Positions 1 to 8,603 of a stretch of DNA of 64,000 nucleotides are shown piece after piece. Origin of the DNA: Lichenicoccus sp964242335 (GTDB lineage Bacteria; Pseudomonadota; Alphaproteobacteria; Acetobacterales; Acetobacteraceae). The notes below the pieces were generated by a model. It saw only the letters and a list, made by a program, of their open reading frames with translations, made no database searches and was not told the origin of the DNA. The stretch covers positions 62,001 to 126,000 of the forward strand of contig CAXTAY010000003.1 in the NCBI GenBank assembly GCA_964242335.1, read 5' to 3'. The translations under genes and the position numbers were made by a program. Every line of letters begins with the position of its first letter. Within the stretch, counting starts at the first letter, position 1.

Positions 1-261
1 TCTCGGTGCCAGGATGCCCAACATCGAGATGGACGCGGTCCCCCGCACCACCCCGGCAGCTCGAAGAGAGCGCTCACCGCGGGAACGCGGTGCGAGCCTC
101 TCGCGGATCGACCCGATGGAGGATGCTTCGAGCCGATCGGACAAGGTGTGCCGGTCGACGAAACCGTCTAGTCTCAATAGTTAGATCGGCGAGCGGTGCG
201 TGCGTAGGCATTCATTCCAAGATCGGAAACACGGTCGGGATGCGGTTTCAGGAGGAACCAG

Positions 262-516
262 ATGGCCAGGATCGAGGACTGCAAGCTGGGCGCGCGGGTG
301 AAGCTGACTGATGGCTGGGGCGGACCCGCGAGTGTCATCGGCAGGCGCATGAACAACCGTGTCGAGGGATCTCTGGCGCAGACCATACAGCCGGGGCACT
401 CGGAGAGGACCTTCCCGGACATCGTGCTGATGCAGTTCGAGGCGCCGGTGTGGGACGGGCCGCATCACAAGATCCTCGCCTTCAGCTGCCCTTCCGAGGA
501 GCTGACGCTGCTCTAG
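262..516 (+). CDS. small hypothetical protein, 84 aa
   Basis: I do not recognise this protein. A strong Shine-Dalgarno (AGGAGGAA, 250-257) sits just ahead of the ATG, which is the main reason to believe it is real. The product is small and soluble, with no membrane segment or signal peptide. It reads like a short beta-rich domain: an early KLTDGWGGPASVIGRR stretch, then VLMQFEAPVWDGPHHKILAF near the C-terminus. It stands alone: 1-261 holds only out-of-frame shadows, and the next coding remnant begins around 707. No function is proposed. Confidence 0.6.
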   Translation: MARIEDCKLGARVKLTDGWGGPASVIGRRMNNRVEGSLAQTIQPGHSERTFPDIVLMQFEAPVWDGPHHKILAFSCPSEELTLL

Positions 517-706
517 GTCCTCCCGGCAGCTGGTGCAGCGGGTCGAGCCCGCCACGTTACGCGACGAGATCGCGACGGCTGGCAGAATCGTCGCGAGGAG
601 GCGCATCAGTGGGTTGGCTCATGGTGCTCGCCTGAGCCGGCCCTCGGTTGGACGACCTCAACGTGACGATGCCCGCGCTGCATGTATCGCTACCTCGAGC
701 CTCTGA

Positions 707-1114
707 TCCGCTCATCGGGGTTTCGGCGAGGCGGAGCGCATCGCGACCAGGGCGTGGGGTGTGGGCGCTCAACCGGGCCGGAAGACATGGTTCGGCACCA
801 TCAGCCTCGCGCCACTCGATGCATTGACCATCGTGGTGCTGCACAGCTTGTTCCCTTTGCTCGCCGTGCTGGATCACGGGCGTCATCGCCGCGGCCTGCG
901 ACGTTACCTTCCGCGAGGGACGCCGTTCCTGACGATGGCGAGTCTCTACGGGCTGCTGCTGTTCAGCCTCGCGGAGGGTGGGGAGACTATGCGTTTCCGG
1001 TTGGCGATAGAACCGGTCCTGATCACACTCACGATGTGCACGCTCGTCGCCAGCTGGAACGGGTTGAAGGACGTCTGGTCGATCTTCAGAGGCAAGCAGC
1101 TCGCTCGGAAATAA
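707..1114 (+). pseudogene. membrane-protein remnant, possibly the C-terminal end of a GT39-like glycosyltransferase
   Basis: The frame opens after a stop at 704-706 and has no good ATG; the first usable start is GTG 761, giving 117 aa. Translation gives two or three hydrophobic stretches and a tail reading LLLFSLAEGGETMRFRLAIE. That tail resembles the C-terminal end of bacterial GT39-type membrane glycosyltransferases, where a GGENMRFR-like motif precedes the last helix. Such proteins are normally above 450 aa, so this looks like a decayed 3' fragment. I see no matching upstream part between 517 and 706. A small intact membrane protein starting at GTG 761 is the alternative. Confidence 0.35.
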
Positions 1115-1237
1115 TTCACCTGATGACTTGCCGATCGCCGACAGAACCATCCGGTCCGGCACCGGCGAGCGACTCGTCCCGATGCTGTCGCGGCGCGCCG
1201 GCGCGATGGTCCCCGGCTTCGGCTGCGCATCTGGCCC

Positions 1238-2995
1238 TCAGGGACGAGGACTCGAGCATCCTGCGAAGTTGCAGCCGACACCCGCCCGGTTCGGATCTGG
1301 CGACAGGTCGCCCGCACCGGCGGCGGTAGCACGATTATTGGCCGGACTGCCCTGCACGTAGCTGTTGCCACCGAGATCGCCGAACCCGTTGCCGATCCGG
1401 TTGCCGGTCAGGGTCAGAGCGATCTGGTCGTCGAACCAGATGTCTCCGGGGGTCGATCCTGTTATCGTGTTGAAGCGTACGATGTTGCCACGTCCGGTGC
1501 TGCTCCCTGCCAGACCGTTCAGGGCGATGCCTGCCTCGGCGTTGGCAGGCCGCGCGACCAGGTTCTCCGTGATGACCACGCCGGTGCCGAGGCCGTTGTC
1601 GAGATAGATGCCGTCACCGTAGAACGGCGCCCGTGGTGCTGCGTAGCCATGCACCCAGTTATGGTCGATCGACATGCCGGCGGTATTGATGCCGGCACAG
1701 CAGAAGTAGATCGGGCCGCCATCGACATGCTGCAGCATGGTGTCGTGCACGTTATTGTAGGCGATATGCGCGCTCGCGAGCGTGGCGGGCCCGAGTCCGC
1801 CGGTGATGCCGTAGCCGGCGGCCTCGGCGATCGTGTTGTGCAGCACCTGCGCGCCACCGCCGCTGATGATCTCCACCGGCGCCACGTAGCTGCCGAGATA
1901 GCCGATATCCTGGAACAGATTGTTCTCGACCGTGATGTTGCTGCCGTCGATGGTGACGCCGTTACCGGCGCTGTGCGTGATCGTGCTGTTTCGCAACACG
2001 TTCCCGCTGCCGCGCAGCACGAAGCCGCTATCCGTCACGGATGCCCCGATCGGTTCGGGGTTACCGGGCGTGTCCAGAATGTCCAGCTCCGATACGTACT
2101 CGGCGGTGATCCCGTCGATCACGTCGTTCCGGCTGGCGTCGCCGGTCGCGATCGCAGTGGCAAACAGATTCAGGCCACGCACCGTGATGTTCGATGCCTG
2201 CGTCATGTCGATGCCCAGCAGGCGGGACTTGGCGGCGATGTGGCCGCCGTTGGGATCGTAGCCTCTCGGGAGCAGCAGATAGAGTCTGCCGCCCTGGAGG
2301 TACCACTCGCCGGGCGTGTCGGCCGCAGCCTTCACGCCGAACACGTAGTAGAAGCCGCCGGAGGCCGCACAGTAGATCGGGCAGTCGCTCTCGTCGGGAT
2401 CGTTGATCGCGAGGCGGCCGGGCGCCGAGGCGATCACGGTCGCCGTCTTGTGCGAGTACGGGTTGGTGCCGCTGAAGATGTGCACCGTGGCACCACGCCA
2501 ATCTCCCGAAGGCAGCTTCGAATCGATGACGAGGCCGGCGGTGGTGCCTGCCTGCATCACCGCCCAGTTCGTGTGCACGGGGTCGGCAGAGGCGTTCGGC
2601 CAGCGGGCCTGGTTGCCCGGCACGCCATCGATGAAGAGCTGTATCGTCGGGATCGAGGCCGACCGGGTGTAGGCGATGCTCCACAGGCCGGCGCCGAGCG
2701 GAACCCAGCCTTCCAGTGGATCGGTGCCGTCGATGATCGCCGGCCCGCCAGGTGCGGCCTCGACGGAGATGCCGCTGCGCCCGATCACGGTCTCGCGGTA
2801 GCGGCCGGCAGCGACCAGGCAGCGATCTCCCGAACGGGCGGCTGCGACACAGGCGCCGATGGTGCGGAACGCGCCGGGCGTCCGAGACGGCGCGGCGGAG
2901 TTCGCCACGAGCAGGTCGGCTGCGCGCGCGGCCTGACCGTAGAGCCCAAGCAGTCCCAAGACTGCGACGACGTAGCTGTTTCGTCCGAGGCGCAT
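1238..2995 (-). CDS. secreted right-handed parallel beta-helix protein
   Basis: A 585-aa exported protein. The chosen ATG (2995) gives a clean signal peptide (MRLGRNSYVVAVLGLLGLYG, cleavage after ARA near residue 25). The frame stays open upstream to 3184, but that part is not signal-like; a GTG at 3001 is possible. The N-terminal part (TIGACVAAARSGDRCLVAAG) is the opening turn of pectin-lyase-fold proteins. From about residue 240 there are many short N-rich rungs such as GNGVTIDGSNITVENNLF and VLHNTIAEAAGYGITGG, the PbH1 repeat pattern. Proteins of this fold bind or cleave polysaccharides in the periplasm or outside the cell; I cannot name a substrate or place catalytic residues. It lies downstream of the sugar ABC operon but 450 bases away, so co-transcription is doubtful. 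Confidence 0.8.
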   Translation of the reverse strand: MRLGRNSYVVAVLGLLGLYGQAARAADLLVANSAAPSRTPGAFRTIGACVAAARSGDRCLVAAGRYRETVIGRSGISVEAAPGGPAIIDGTDPLEGWVPLGAGLWSIAYTRSASIPTIQLFIDGVPGNQARWPNASADPVHTNWAVMQAGTTAGLVIDSKLPSGDWRGATVHIFSGTNPYSHKTATVIASAPGRLAINDPDESDCPIYCAASGGFYYVFGVKAAADTPGEWYLQGGRLYLLLPRGYDPNGGHIAAKSRLLGIDMTQASNITVRGLNLFATAIATGDASRNDVIDGITAEYVSELDILDTPGNPEPIGASVTDSGFVLRGSGNVLRNSTITHSAGNGVTIDGSNITVENNLFQDIGYLGSYVAPVEIISGGGAQVLHNTIAEAAGYGITGGLGPATLASAHIAYNNVHDTMLQHVDGGPIYFCCAGINTAGMSIDHNWVHGYAAPRAPFYGDGIYLDNGLGTGVVITENLVARPANAEAGIALNGLAGSSTGRGNIVRFNTITGSTPGDIWFDDQIALTLTGNRIGNGFGDLGGNSYVQGSPANNRATAAGAGDLSPDPNRAGVGCNFAGCSSPRP

Positions 2996-3446
2996 GCTCA
3001 CCCTGCCATCTTCCGCTTGCCGGCCGGATGGTCGATGCACCACCCCTTCCTCCAGCATGGAGCCGCAGCCTGAATATTCGGTGAATCGGCCGACGGCCTC
3101 CTGGCCTTCCGCGCGCGGCAGGGTCATCTCGGAGCGGCTGCCTGTCGCAGCGCGGACCGGGTCCGCCTGCATCATGCTGCGCATGCTTACGCGATCTATG
3201 GGCCTGATCGTTTCAGGCTGATCAGGCGCTGGCAGGCTGCTGAAAGGAAGCCAAGGGCTCCGCCCTTGACCCGCTGGGGCCGCAGGCCCCAGACCCCGAT
3301 CTCAAAAGAAGGTTTTCAAAGGCTCGCCTTTGATGGGGTCAAGGGGCGACGCCCCTTGCGCTGCCATCGTGACAGTGGATCGGCGCTGGATACCGGCCGC
3401 CGTCCGCTGCCGCGCGATCGGCGAGGTGTCGTGGCACTGCCGGGTG
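2996..3446. other. intergenic region, no gene seen
   Basis: This stretch lies between the beta-helix gene and the end of the sugar ABC operon, both on the minus strand. It has no convincing open frame in either direction. Its middle (3252-3358) is a run of GC-rich hairpins, listed separately. The beta-helix promoter should lie here but no clear -35/-10 pair was found. Confidence 0.6.
3252..3358. repeat. four-hairpin GC-rich intergenic repeat, probable terminator of the ABC operon
   Basis: Four perfect inverted repeats follow one another. CAAGGGC/GCCCTTG pairs at 3252-3258 and 3262-3268. CTGGGGC/GCCCCAG pairs at 3274-3280 and 3286-3292. CAAAGGC/GCCTTTG pairs at 3317-3323 and 3326-3332. CAAGGGGC/GCCCCTTG pairs at 3340-3347 and 3351-3358. 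Part of the unit (GCCCTTGACCCGCTGGGGCC) recurs at 19652, and a related hairpin is at 59598, each time just past the 3' end of genes. The position downstream of the minus-strand operon ending at 3447 suits a terminator. The recurrence also suits a dispersed REP-like element. Confidence 0.7.
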
Positions 3447-4433
3447 TCAGACGCTCCGTCCACGCGTCAGGCCCGACTGGATGATGACCGCGAGCAGCAG
3501 GAAGATCCCGCTCGCCAGGCCCTGGTAGGCGGCGCTTAGCGTGCCGATCTGATTTATGACGTTGTTGATGATGCCCAGCAGCAGCACCCCGGCGAGGGCG
3601 CCCATCATGGTGCCGACACCGCCGGTGAGCAGGACGCCGCCGATCACCGCCGCCGCGATCGATTGCAGCTCGTAGCCGTTGCCGGCCGCCGACAGCCCGC
3701 TGCTCAGGTGTGCCGCCAGCAGCGCGCCGGCGAGACCGGACAGGGCGCCGCTGAAGCAGTAGGTCATGATCTTCACGCGCTCCACCCGTATGCCGAGCAT
3801 GCGCGCCGCCTCCTCGTTGCCGCCGATCGCGAACACGGCGGCGCCGAACGCGGTGCGGTTCAGCACCAGGGCCGCGACGGCGAAGGCAGCCACCAGGATC
3901 GGGATGAGCGCGTTGACGCCGAGGATCTGTCCGTTGGCGATGCGGCCGAAGAAGCCGGGATGGCTGATGACCATGCTCTCGCCGGCGAGCGCCACCGCGA
4001 CGCCCTTGAGCGCCAGCAGCGCCGACAGGGTGACGATGAAGGGCGCCATGCGGACGCGGGCGATGAGAAGGCCGTCCAGCAGGCCGACCAGGGTGCCGAC
4101 GAGGGTCGGCAGCAGCAGCGCCACCTCCCAGCCGAACGGCGCGCCGTAGGCCGCGAGCACGGTGCCGACGCTGACCATCGATCCGACCGCGAGGTCGAAG
4201 CCTCCCATGATGATGACGAAGGTCTGACCGATGGTGACCAGGCCCAGGAAGGTCGCCGCCGTCACGATGTCCTGCAGGTTGCCGGTGTGCAGGAAGTCGG
4301 GGAATGCGAGGCCGGCGAGCAGGACCACGACCGCCAGCACGACGATCGCCCCGCGGGCCTGGACCAGCGCGATCAGCTGGGATCCGCGCGAGCGTCGGAT
4401 GCGGGGTGCCGCGCGCAGGATCACGTCCGACAT
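3447..4433 (-). CDS. yjfF: sugar ABC transporter permease (YjfF-like)
   Basis: A 328-aa inner-membrane permease of the branched-chain/ribose type (BPD_transp_2), with about nine or ten hydrophobic helices. The family stretch TFVIIMGGFDLAVGSMVSVG lies near residue 75, and the loop AVIGGVLLTGGVGTMMGALA, which contacts the ATPase, lies near residue 260. It is the last gene of the importer operon and starts 4 bases after the stop of the other permease. Operons with two such permeases, one double-domain ATPase and a YtfQ-like binding protein match the E. coli galactofuranose system YtfQRT-YjfF. The sugar here is inferred from that layout and could be another furanose or hexose. Confidence 0.88.
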   Translation of the reverse strand: MSDVILRAAPRIRRSRGSQLIALVQARGAIVVLAVVVLLAGLAFPDFLHTGNLQDIVTAATFLGLVTIGQTFVIIMGGFDLAVGSMVSVGTVLAAYGAPFGWEVALLLPTLVGTLVGLLDGLLIARVRMAPFIVTLSALLALKGVAVALAGESMVISHPGFFGRIANGQILGVNALIPILVAAFAVAALVLNRTAFGAAVFAIGGNEEAARMLGIRVERVKIMTYCFSGALSGLAGALLAAHLSSGLSAAGNGYELQSIAAAVIGGVLLTGGVGTMMGALAGVLLLGIINNVINQIGTLSAAYQGLASGIFLLLAVIIQSGLTRGRSV

Positions 4434-4437
4434 CGGC

Positions 4438-5406
4438 TCAGCCTCCCGCGCGCTGCAGGTAGAGGGCGCCGATGATGAACCCGGCCTTGAGGATCTGGGC
4501 GTAGGTGGAGTTCACGTTGTTCATGATGAAGCTCGCATCCAGCACCTCCAGCAGCAGCACGCCGACCACGGTTCCGACCGTCGAGACGCGACCGCCGGAG
4601 AGCGGCGTGCCGCCGATCACCGAGGCGGCGATGGCGTCGAGCTCGAACTGCACCCCGATATAGTTCGGATCGGCGGCACCGAGCCGGGCCGTCGCGAACA
4701 GCCCGGCGAGCCCGGCGAGCATCCCGCTGAGGCCGTAGACGAACACGAGCGTGGCACGCACCGGCTGCCCGGCGAGGAACGCGGCGGTCCGGCTGGCTCC
4801 GGCGAAGATGGCGTAGTGGCCGAACGTCGTGCGCCGCACGATGAAGGAGAACAGCGCGGCGACGGCGAGGGCGATCAGCGCGGTCACCGGCAGCACCGAG
4901 ATCGTGGCGCCGCCGAGCCAGGGGATCGGGCCGTCGAAGGGCAGGTCGGCGCGGGCGCCACCGAGCAACGCCTGCGCGAGCCCCCTCGCCGCGACCAGCA
5001 ACGAGAGGCTGGAGATCAGCGGGTCGATGCGCAGCACGGCGATGAGCAGGCCGTTGAGCAGCCCGCAGCAGAGGCCGGCACCGACGCCCAGCGCCATCGA
5101 CGCGCCCTGGCCCCAGGCCAGCGTGATGCCGATCACCGCCGAGCTCAGCGCCATCACCGAGCCCACCGAGAGGTCGATACCGCGCGTGCCGATCGCGAGG
5201 CTCTGGCCGAGTGCGATCAGGATCACCGGCGCGGATTCGAACAGCAGGCTGCGGATCACGCCCGGGTTGCGAAAGCCGGGGGTGACCGCGATGTCGAACA
5301 GCACCAGGGCGGCGAACGCGATGTAGACGCTCCACAGCCGGGCCCAGCCGGCGGGCAGGCGCGTGCCCGACCTGAGCGGCGGGGAGGCGGAGCCTGTCGT
5401 GCTCAC
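4438..5406 (-). CDS. ytfT: sugar ABC transporter permease (YtfT-like)
   Basis: A 322-aa membrane permease, paralogous to its downstream neighbour. The frame is open to 6360, but that upstream part is the ATPase gene read in another frame. The true start is GTG 5406, giving VSTTGSASPPLRSGTRLPAG and sharing GTGA (5403-5406) with the ATPase stop, a translational-coupling overlap. Helices begin with LWSVYIAFAALVLFDIAVTP. The family segment LGQSLAIGTRGIDLSVGSVM lies near residue 75, and ASVIGGTPLSGGRVSTVGTV near residue 250. It should form the heterodimeric channel with the 3447-4433 product. Confidence 0.87.
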   Translation of the reverse strand: MSTTGSASPPLRSGTRLPAGWARLWSVYIAFAALVLFDIAVTPGFRNPGVIRSLLFESAPVILIALGQSLAIGTRGIDLSVGSVMALSSAVIGITLAWGQGASMALGVGAGLCCGLLNGLLIAVLRIDPLISSLSLLVAARGLAQALLGGARADLPFDGPIPWLGGATISVLPVTALIALAVAALFSFIVRRTTFGHYAIFAGASRTAAFLAGQPVRATLVFVYGLSGMLAGLAGLFATARLGAADPNYIGVQFELDAIAASVIGGTPLSGGRVSTVGTVVGVLLLEVLDASFIMNNVNSTYAQILKAGFIIGALYLQRAGG

Positions 5407-6962
5407 GGGTGTCGCGCCGCGACGCCGGGACGGTCGTTCGCACTCGCTTCGGTGCCGGCGAGCAGCGCCAGCACGTCCTCCGGCTCGCGACCGGCAGTCT
5501 CCAGCTCGCCCGAGACCGCGCCCTCGCTCAGCACCACCAGGCGGTCGGCGAGTTCCATGATCTCCTCCACCTCCGACGAGGTGACCAGCACACCGAGTCC
5601 CTCCTCGGCCAGGGCGCGCACCGCGCGGTGCACCTCCGCCTTGGCGCCGACATCGATGCCCCGCGTGGGATCGTCCAGCATCACGACCTTGGGCTCGGTG
5701 CAGAGTGCGCGGGCGATCAGCACCTTCTGCTGGTTGCCGCCGGAGAGCTCCGAGATCAGGGCCGAGGGGCCGGCGGTGCGTATGCCGAGCGAGCGGACGT
5801 AGCGCTCGACCAGCTCGGTCTGCCTGCGACGTGAGACGATGCCGAAGCGGGAGATCCGCGGCAGCATAGCGGCGGTGAGGTTCTCGCGTACCGACAGGCG
5901 CGGGAAGATGCCTTCGGAGCGGCGATCCTCCGAGAGGAAGGCGAGGCCCTGGCGTATGCTGCGCGACGGCGTGGGCGAGCCGAGGCGCTCGCGGCCGAGC
6001 TGCACCTCGCCTCGATCCGGCGTCTCGGCGCCGTAGATCGCCTTCAGCGTCTCGGTGCGGCCCGAGCCGAGCAGGCCGGCGAGGCCGAGGATCTCGCCGC
6101 GCCGCACCGACAGCGACACGTCGACCACGCGACGGCGCCACGACAGCCCGCGCACGCTGAGTGCCCGTGCAGTGCCGTCGGCCTCCTGCGTCACCGCCTG
6201 CGCGCGCGCCGCGCGCTCGCCTGCGGTGGGGCCGGCGTGCGCGGCCTCGCGGCCGAGCATCGCCGCGATCAGGCGCGCGCGCGGCAGGTCGGCCACCGCG
6301 GCCGCCTCCACCACCCGGCCGTCGCGCAGCACGGTCAGCCGGTCGCAGAGCCGGTAGCACTCGGACAGGCGGTGGCTGACATAGACGATGCCCTTGCCCT
6401 CCCGGCGCAGCTGTTCCACCACGCCGTAGAGCACGTCGACCTCGGCGCCGCTCAGCGCCGAGGTCGGTTCGTCCATGATCACCACGCGCGCCCCGAGCGA
6501 GACGACGCGGGCGATCGAGACCATCTGCTGCATGCCGAGCCCCAGGCTGCGGAGCGGCTGGCGCGGATCGATCTCCAGACCGTAGCGCCGCAGCACGGCC
6601 TCGGACTGCCGGATCATCAGCGCCTGGTCGGTGAGGCAGCCGAGACGGCGCGGCTCGCGGCCGAGATAGATGTTGGCGGCGACGCTGCGATCGGGGATCA
6701 GGTTGATCTCCTGGTAGACCGCGGCAACCCCGGCATGCTGGGCGTCACGAGGGCTGTCGAAGGAAACCGGCGTGTCCTCCAGCCACATCTCGCCGCCGCT
6801 CGGCTTGTGGAAGCCGGTGAGGATCTTGATCAGCGTCGACTTCCCGGCGCCGTTCTCGCCCATCAATCCGTGCACCTCGCCCGCCTTGAGGTCGAACGAG
6901 ACGTCACGCAGGGCGGACACGTTGCCGAACACCTTGCTCAGGTTGCGGGTTCTCAGGATCAC
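5403..6962 (-). CDS. ytfR: sugar ABC transporter ATP-binding protein, two ATPase domains (YtfR/MglA-like)
   Basis: A 519-aa cytoplasmic ATPase with two fused nucleotide-binding domains, the usual size for MglA/RbsA/YtfR. Domain 1 has Walker A GENGAGKSTLIK (about residue 36) and Walker B VVIMDEPTSAL (about 160). Domain 2 has a weak Walker A (GLLGSGRTETLK, about 294), the signature LSGGNQQKVLIARAL (about 405) and VVMLDDPTRGID (about 428). A degenerate second P-loop is usual in this family. The gene follows the binding-protein gene after 215 bases with no other gene, and overlaps the next permease by four bases. It powers import through the two permeases. Confidence 0.93.
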   Translation of the reverse strand: MILRTRNLSKVFGNVSALRDVSFDLKAGEVHGLMGENGAGKSTLIKILTGFHKPSGGEMWLEDTPVSFDSPRDAQHAGVAAVYQEINLIPDRSVAANIYLGREPRRLGCLTDQALMIRQSEAVLRRYGLEIDPRQPLRSLGLGMQQMVSIARVVSLGARVVIMDEPTSALSGAEVDVLYGVVEQLRREGKGIVYVSHRLSECYRLCDRLTVLRDGRVVEAAAVADLPRARLIAAMLGREAAHAGPTAGERAARAQAVTQEADGTARALSVRGLSWRRRVVDVSLSVRRGEILGLAGLLGSGRTETLKAIYGAETPDRGEVQLGRERLGSPTPSRSIRQGLAFLSEDRRSEGIFPRLSVRENLTAAMLPRISRFGIVSRRRQTELVERYVRSLGIRTAGPSALISELSGGNQQKVLIARALCTEPKVVMLDDPTRGIDVGAKAEVHRAVRALAEEGLGVLVTSSEVEEIMELADRLVVLSEGAVSGELETAGREPEDVLALLAGTEASANDRPGVAARHP

Positions 6963-7177
6963 CGCAGGCGATCCGTGACGGCCATGCGATCAGGCAATCG
7001 CAGGCGGGCCGGGAGGGTGGGACCCTGCTCGGACTGACGGGCGGCGGATCGATGAGGCAAGGTCCCTCGCTTTCTCCGTGGCGCCACGCATCGCCTCCCG
7101 CCGGCAGGCCACCGCACGCCGCGGCGTGACCAACGCGATCAAGCCGCGGCAGTGGGCCCGCGCGGCGCCGCCCGACC

Positions 7178-8230
7178 TTAGTAGGGCGTGCCCTGCTTGA
7201 GCGCCACCGCGGCGGTCGCGCGGGTGTAGAGACCGTCCTTCATGATGAGCTTCTGCGGCACCGGCTTGCCGGCGAACCAACCGTCCAGCGCCTGGAACGA
7301 CAGCGGCCCGAAGCGCGGGTTGGTCTCCACGTCCGCCTGCGCCCGTCCGGCGGCGATCGCCTGCACCAGTGTCTTGGTGCCGTCGATCGAGACGATCGCG
7401 ATGTCACGACCGGGCCGCTTGCCGCCCTGCTGGATCGCGCGCATGGCGCCGAGCGTCATGACGTCGGCGTGCGAGTAGAGCGCGTTCGCCGTCGAGTGCG
7501 CGAGCAGCATCTGCTCCATCACGCGCTGCGCGTCCGTCGCCGACCAGTTGCCGGTCTGGGCGGCAAGCAGATGCATCTCGGGATGCTTCTTCAGCCCGTC
7601 GGCGAAGCCCTGGGTGCGTTCGGTCTCGACCGCGTTGCCGTAGGCGCCCTGTATCTCGACGATCTCCGCCTTGCCGCCGGTGGCGGCGGCCAGTGCATCG
7701 GCGGAACGCTGTCCCTGCACGTAGAAATCGGAGCCGATGTTGGTGATGAAGTTGCGGCACGGCGTGCCCGCGGTCACACGGTCGATGGTCACCACCGGGA
7801 TGTTCTTCGCCGCGGCCTGTTCGAGCGCCGGCTGCAGGCCGGTCGCGTTCAGGGGCGCTACGATGATCGCCTTCGCACCCTGGCTGATCATGCTCTCGAT
7901 ATCCGCGACCTGCTTGGCCTGGTCGTCGTTCGCATTGGTGTAGAGCAGGCGCGCGACACCCACCTTCTTCGCGGTCGCCTTGACGGAATTCGTCTCCGCC
8001 GCCCGGAACGGATTCTGCTCGTTCTCGGACTGCGAGAACCCAACGATCATGCCGGAGAGGGAGGCGTGGCTCGGCGACGGGTTGGTGCAGGCGGAGGAGG
8101 AGGTGGTGCCGACCACCTGGGCACCGGCCTGATCAGTTGCCTGAGCCAGCGCGGGAACTGCGAGCAGGCCCGATAGCACACCGGCAGCCAGCGAGGTCCC
8201 GCACCGGAACCCGAACGACGCCTGTCTCAT
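7178..8230 (-). CDS. ytfQ: periplasmic sugar-binding protein of the ABC importer (YtfQ-like)
   Basis: A 350-aa type-I periplasmic binding protein (peripla_BP_4 fold). The signal peptide starts MRQASFGFRCGTSLAAGVLS and ends near ALA-QA at residue 31. The mature domain opens with GMIVGFSQSENEQNPFRAAE, which resembles E. coli YtfQ (VGFSQ...WRAAE). Ligand-loop regions include IISQGAKAIIVAP-type text near residue 115 and VVTIDRVTAG near 147. It is the first gene of the importer operon. The divergent unit starting at 8604 carries an oxygenase-like protein, a reductase and a lactonase, which suggests those enzymes act on the imported sugar or its derivative. No dedicated regulator is adjacent; a palindrome at 8319 may be the operator. 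Confidence 0.9.
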   Translation of the reverse strand: MRQASFGFRCGTSLAAGVLSGLLAVPALAQATDQAGAQVVGTTSSSACTNPSPSHASLSGMIVGFSQSENEQNPFRAAETNSVKATAKKVGVARLLYTNANDDQAKQVADIESMISQGAKAIIVAPLNATGLQPALEQAAAKNIPVVTIDRVTAGTPCRNFITNIGSDFYVQGQRSADALAAATGGKAEIVEIQGAYGNAVETERTQGFADGLKKHPEMHLLAAQTGNWSATDAQRVMEQMLLAHSTANALYSHADVMTLGAMRAIQQGGKRPGRDIAIVSIDGTKTLVQAIAAGRAQADVETNPRFGPLSFQALDGWFAGKPVPQKLIMKDGLYTRATAAVALKQGTPY

Positions 8231-8318
8231 GATCGTCTTACCCCCTGGTCGCGAGTCTGATCCGGCTCGTCTGTGCGGCCTTGGTGACTTCGCTTCGCCG
8301 CGAGCTTAATGAACCTGC

Positions 8319-8335
8319 ATTATGTCTGACAATAT
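8319..8335. promoter_or_regulatory. candidate operator palindrome between divergent operons
   Basis: ATTATGTCTGACAATAT is an imperfect 17-bp palindrome with a perfect TGTC-T-GACA core. The GTNNNAC centre is the kind bound by FadR-subfamily GntR repressors, which often control sugar-acid genes. It sits in the 373-base gene-free space between the binding-protein gene (minus, 8230) and the 8604 unit (plus), where one regulator could control both. The rest of 8231-8603 holds nothing I can support. No regulator gene lies nearby, so the assignment is tentative. Confidence 0.35.
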
Positions 8336-8603
8336 GGCGTCGGCAGAAAGTTCATGGCGGTTCCGGCACCCGTCCGGGGCCGAAGCGGCGCAACGCCGTC
8401 CGGCAGTGCAAGGCCTGCGCCGCATGCAAGGCAGGCGCTCGTTCGGTGCGCTCCGCCCGCCACCGGCAGGGCGCGCCAGGAAGAGTGCAGGCGAGCATAC
8501 TGTCGGTCCAGGCGACACTGGGCTACGTGCGGCATCCTCGCCCTGCGGATAAGCTCGTAGGGTGGCTCAGGGCGTCGAACGTCCGGTGGAAGGGAGGAAC
8601 AGC

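Noticed and set aside
1..261. Open frame 6-311 at the left edge
   Set aside because: Overlaps the better-supported gene at 262, lacks a ribosome site and has shuffled composition.
4231..5802. 523-codon plus-strand frame
   Set aside because: Antisense to the ABC permease and ATPase genes; low-complexity composition typical of high-GC shadow frames.
5407..6360. 640-codon frame extending the permease gene upstream
   Set aside because: The added part is Arg/Ala-rich and lies fully inside the ATPase gene on the same strand in another frame; the GTG at 5406 with the 4-base overlap is the real start.
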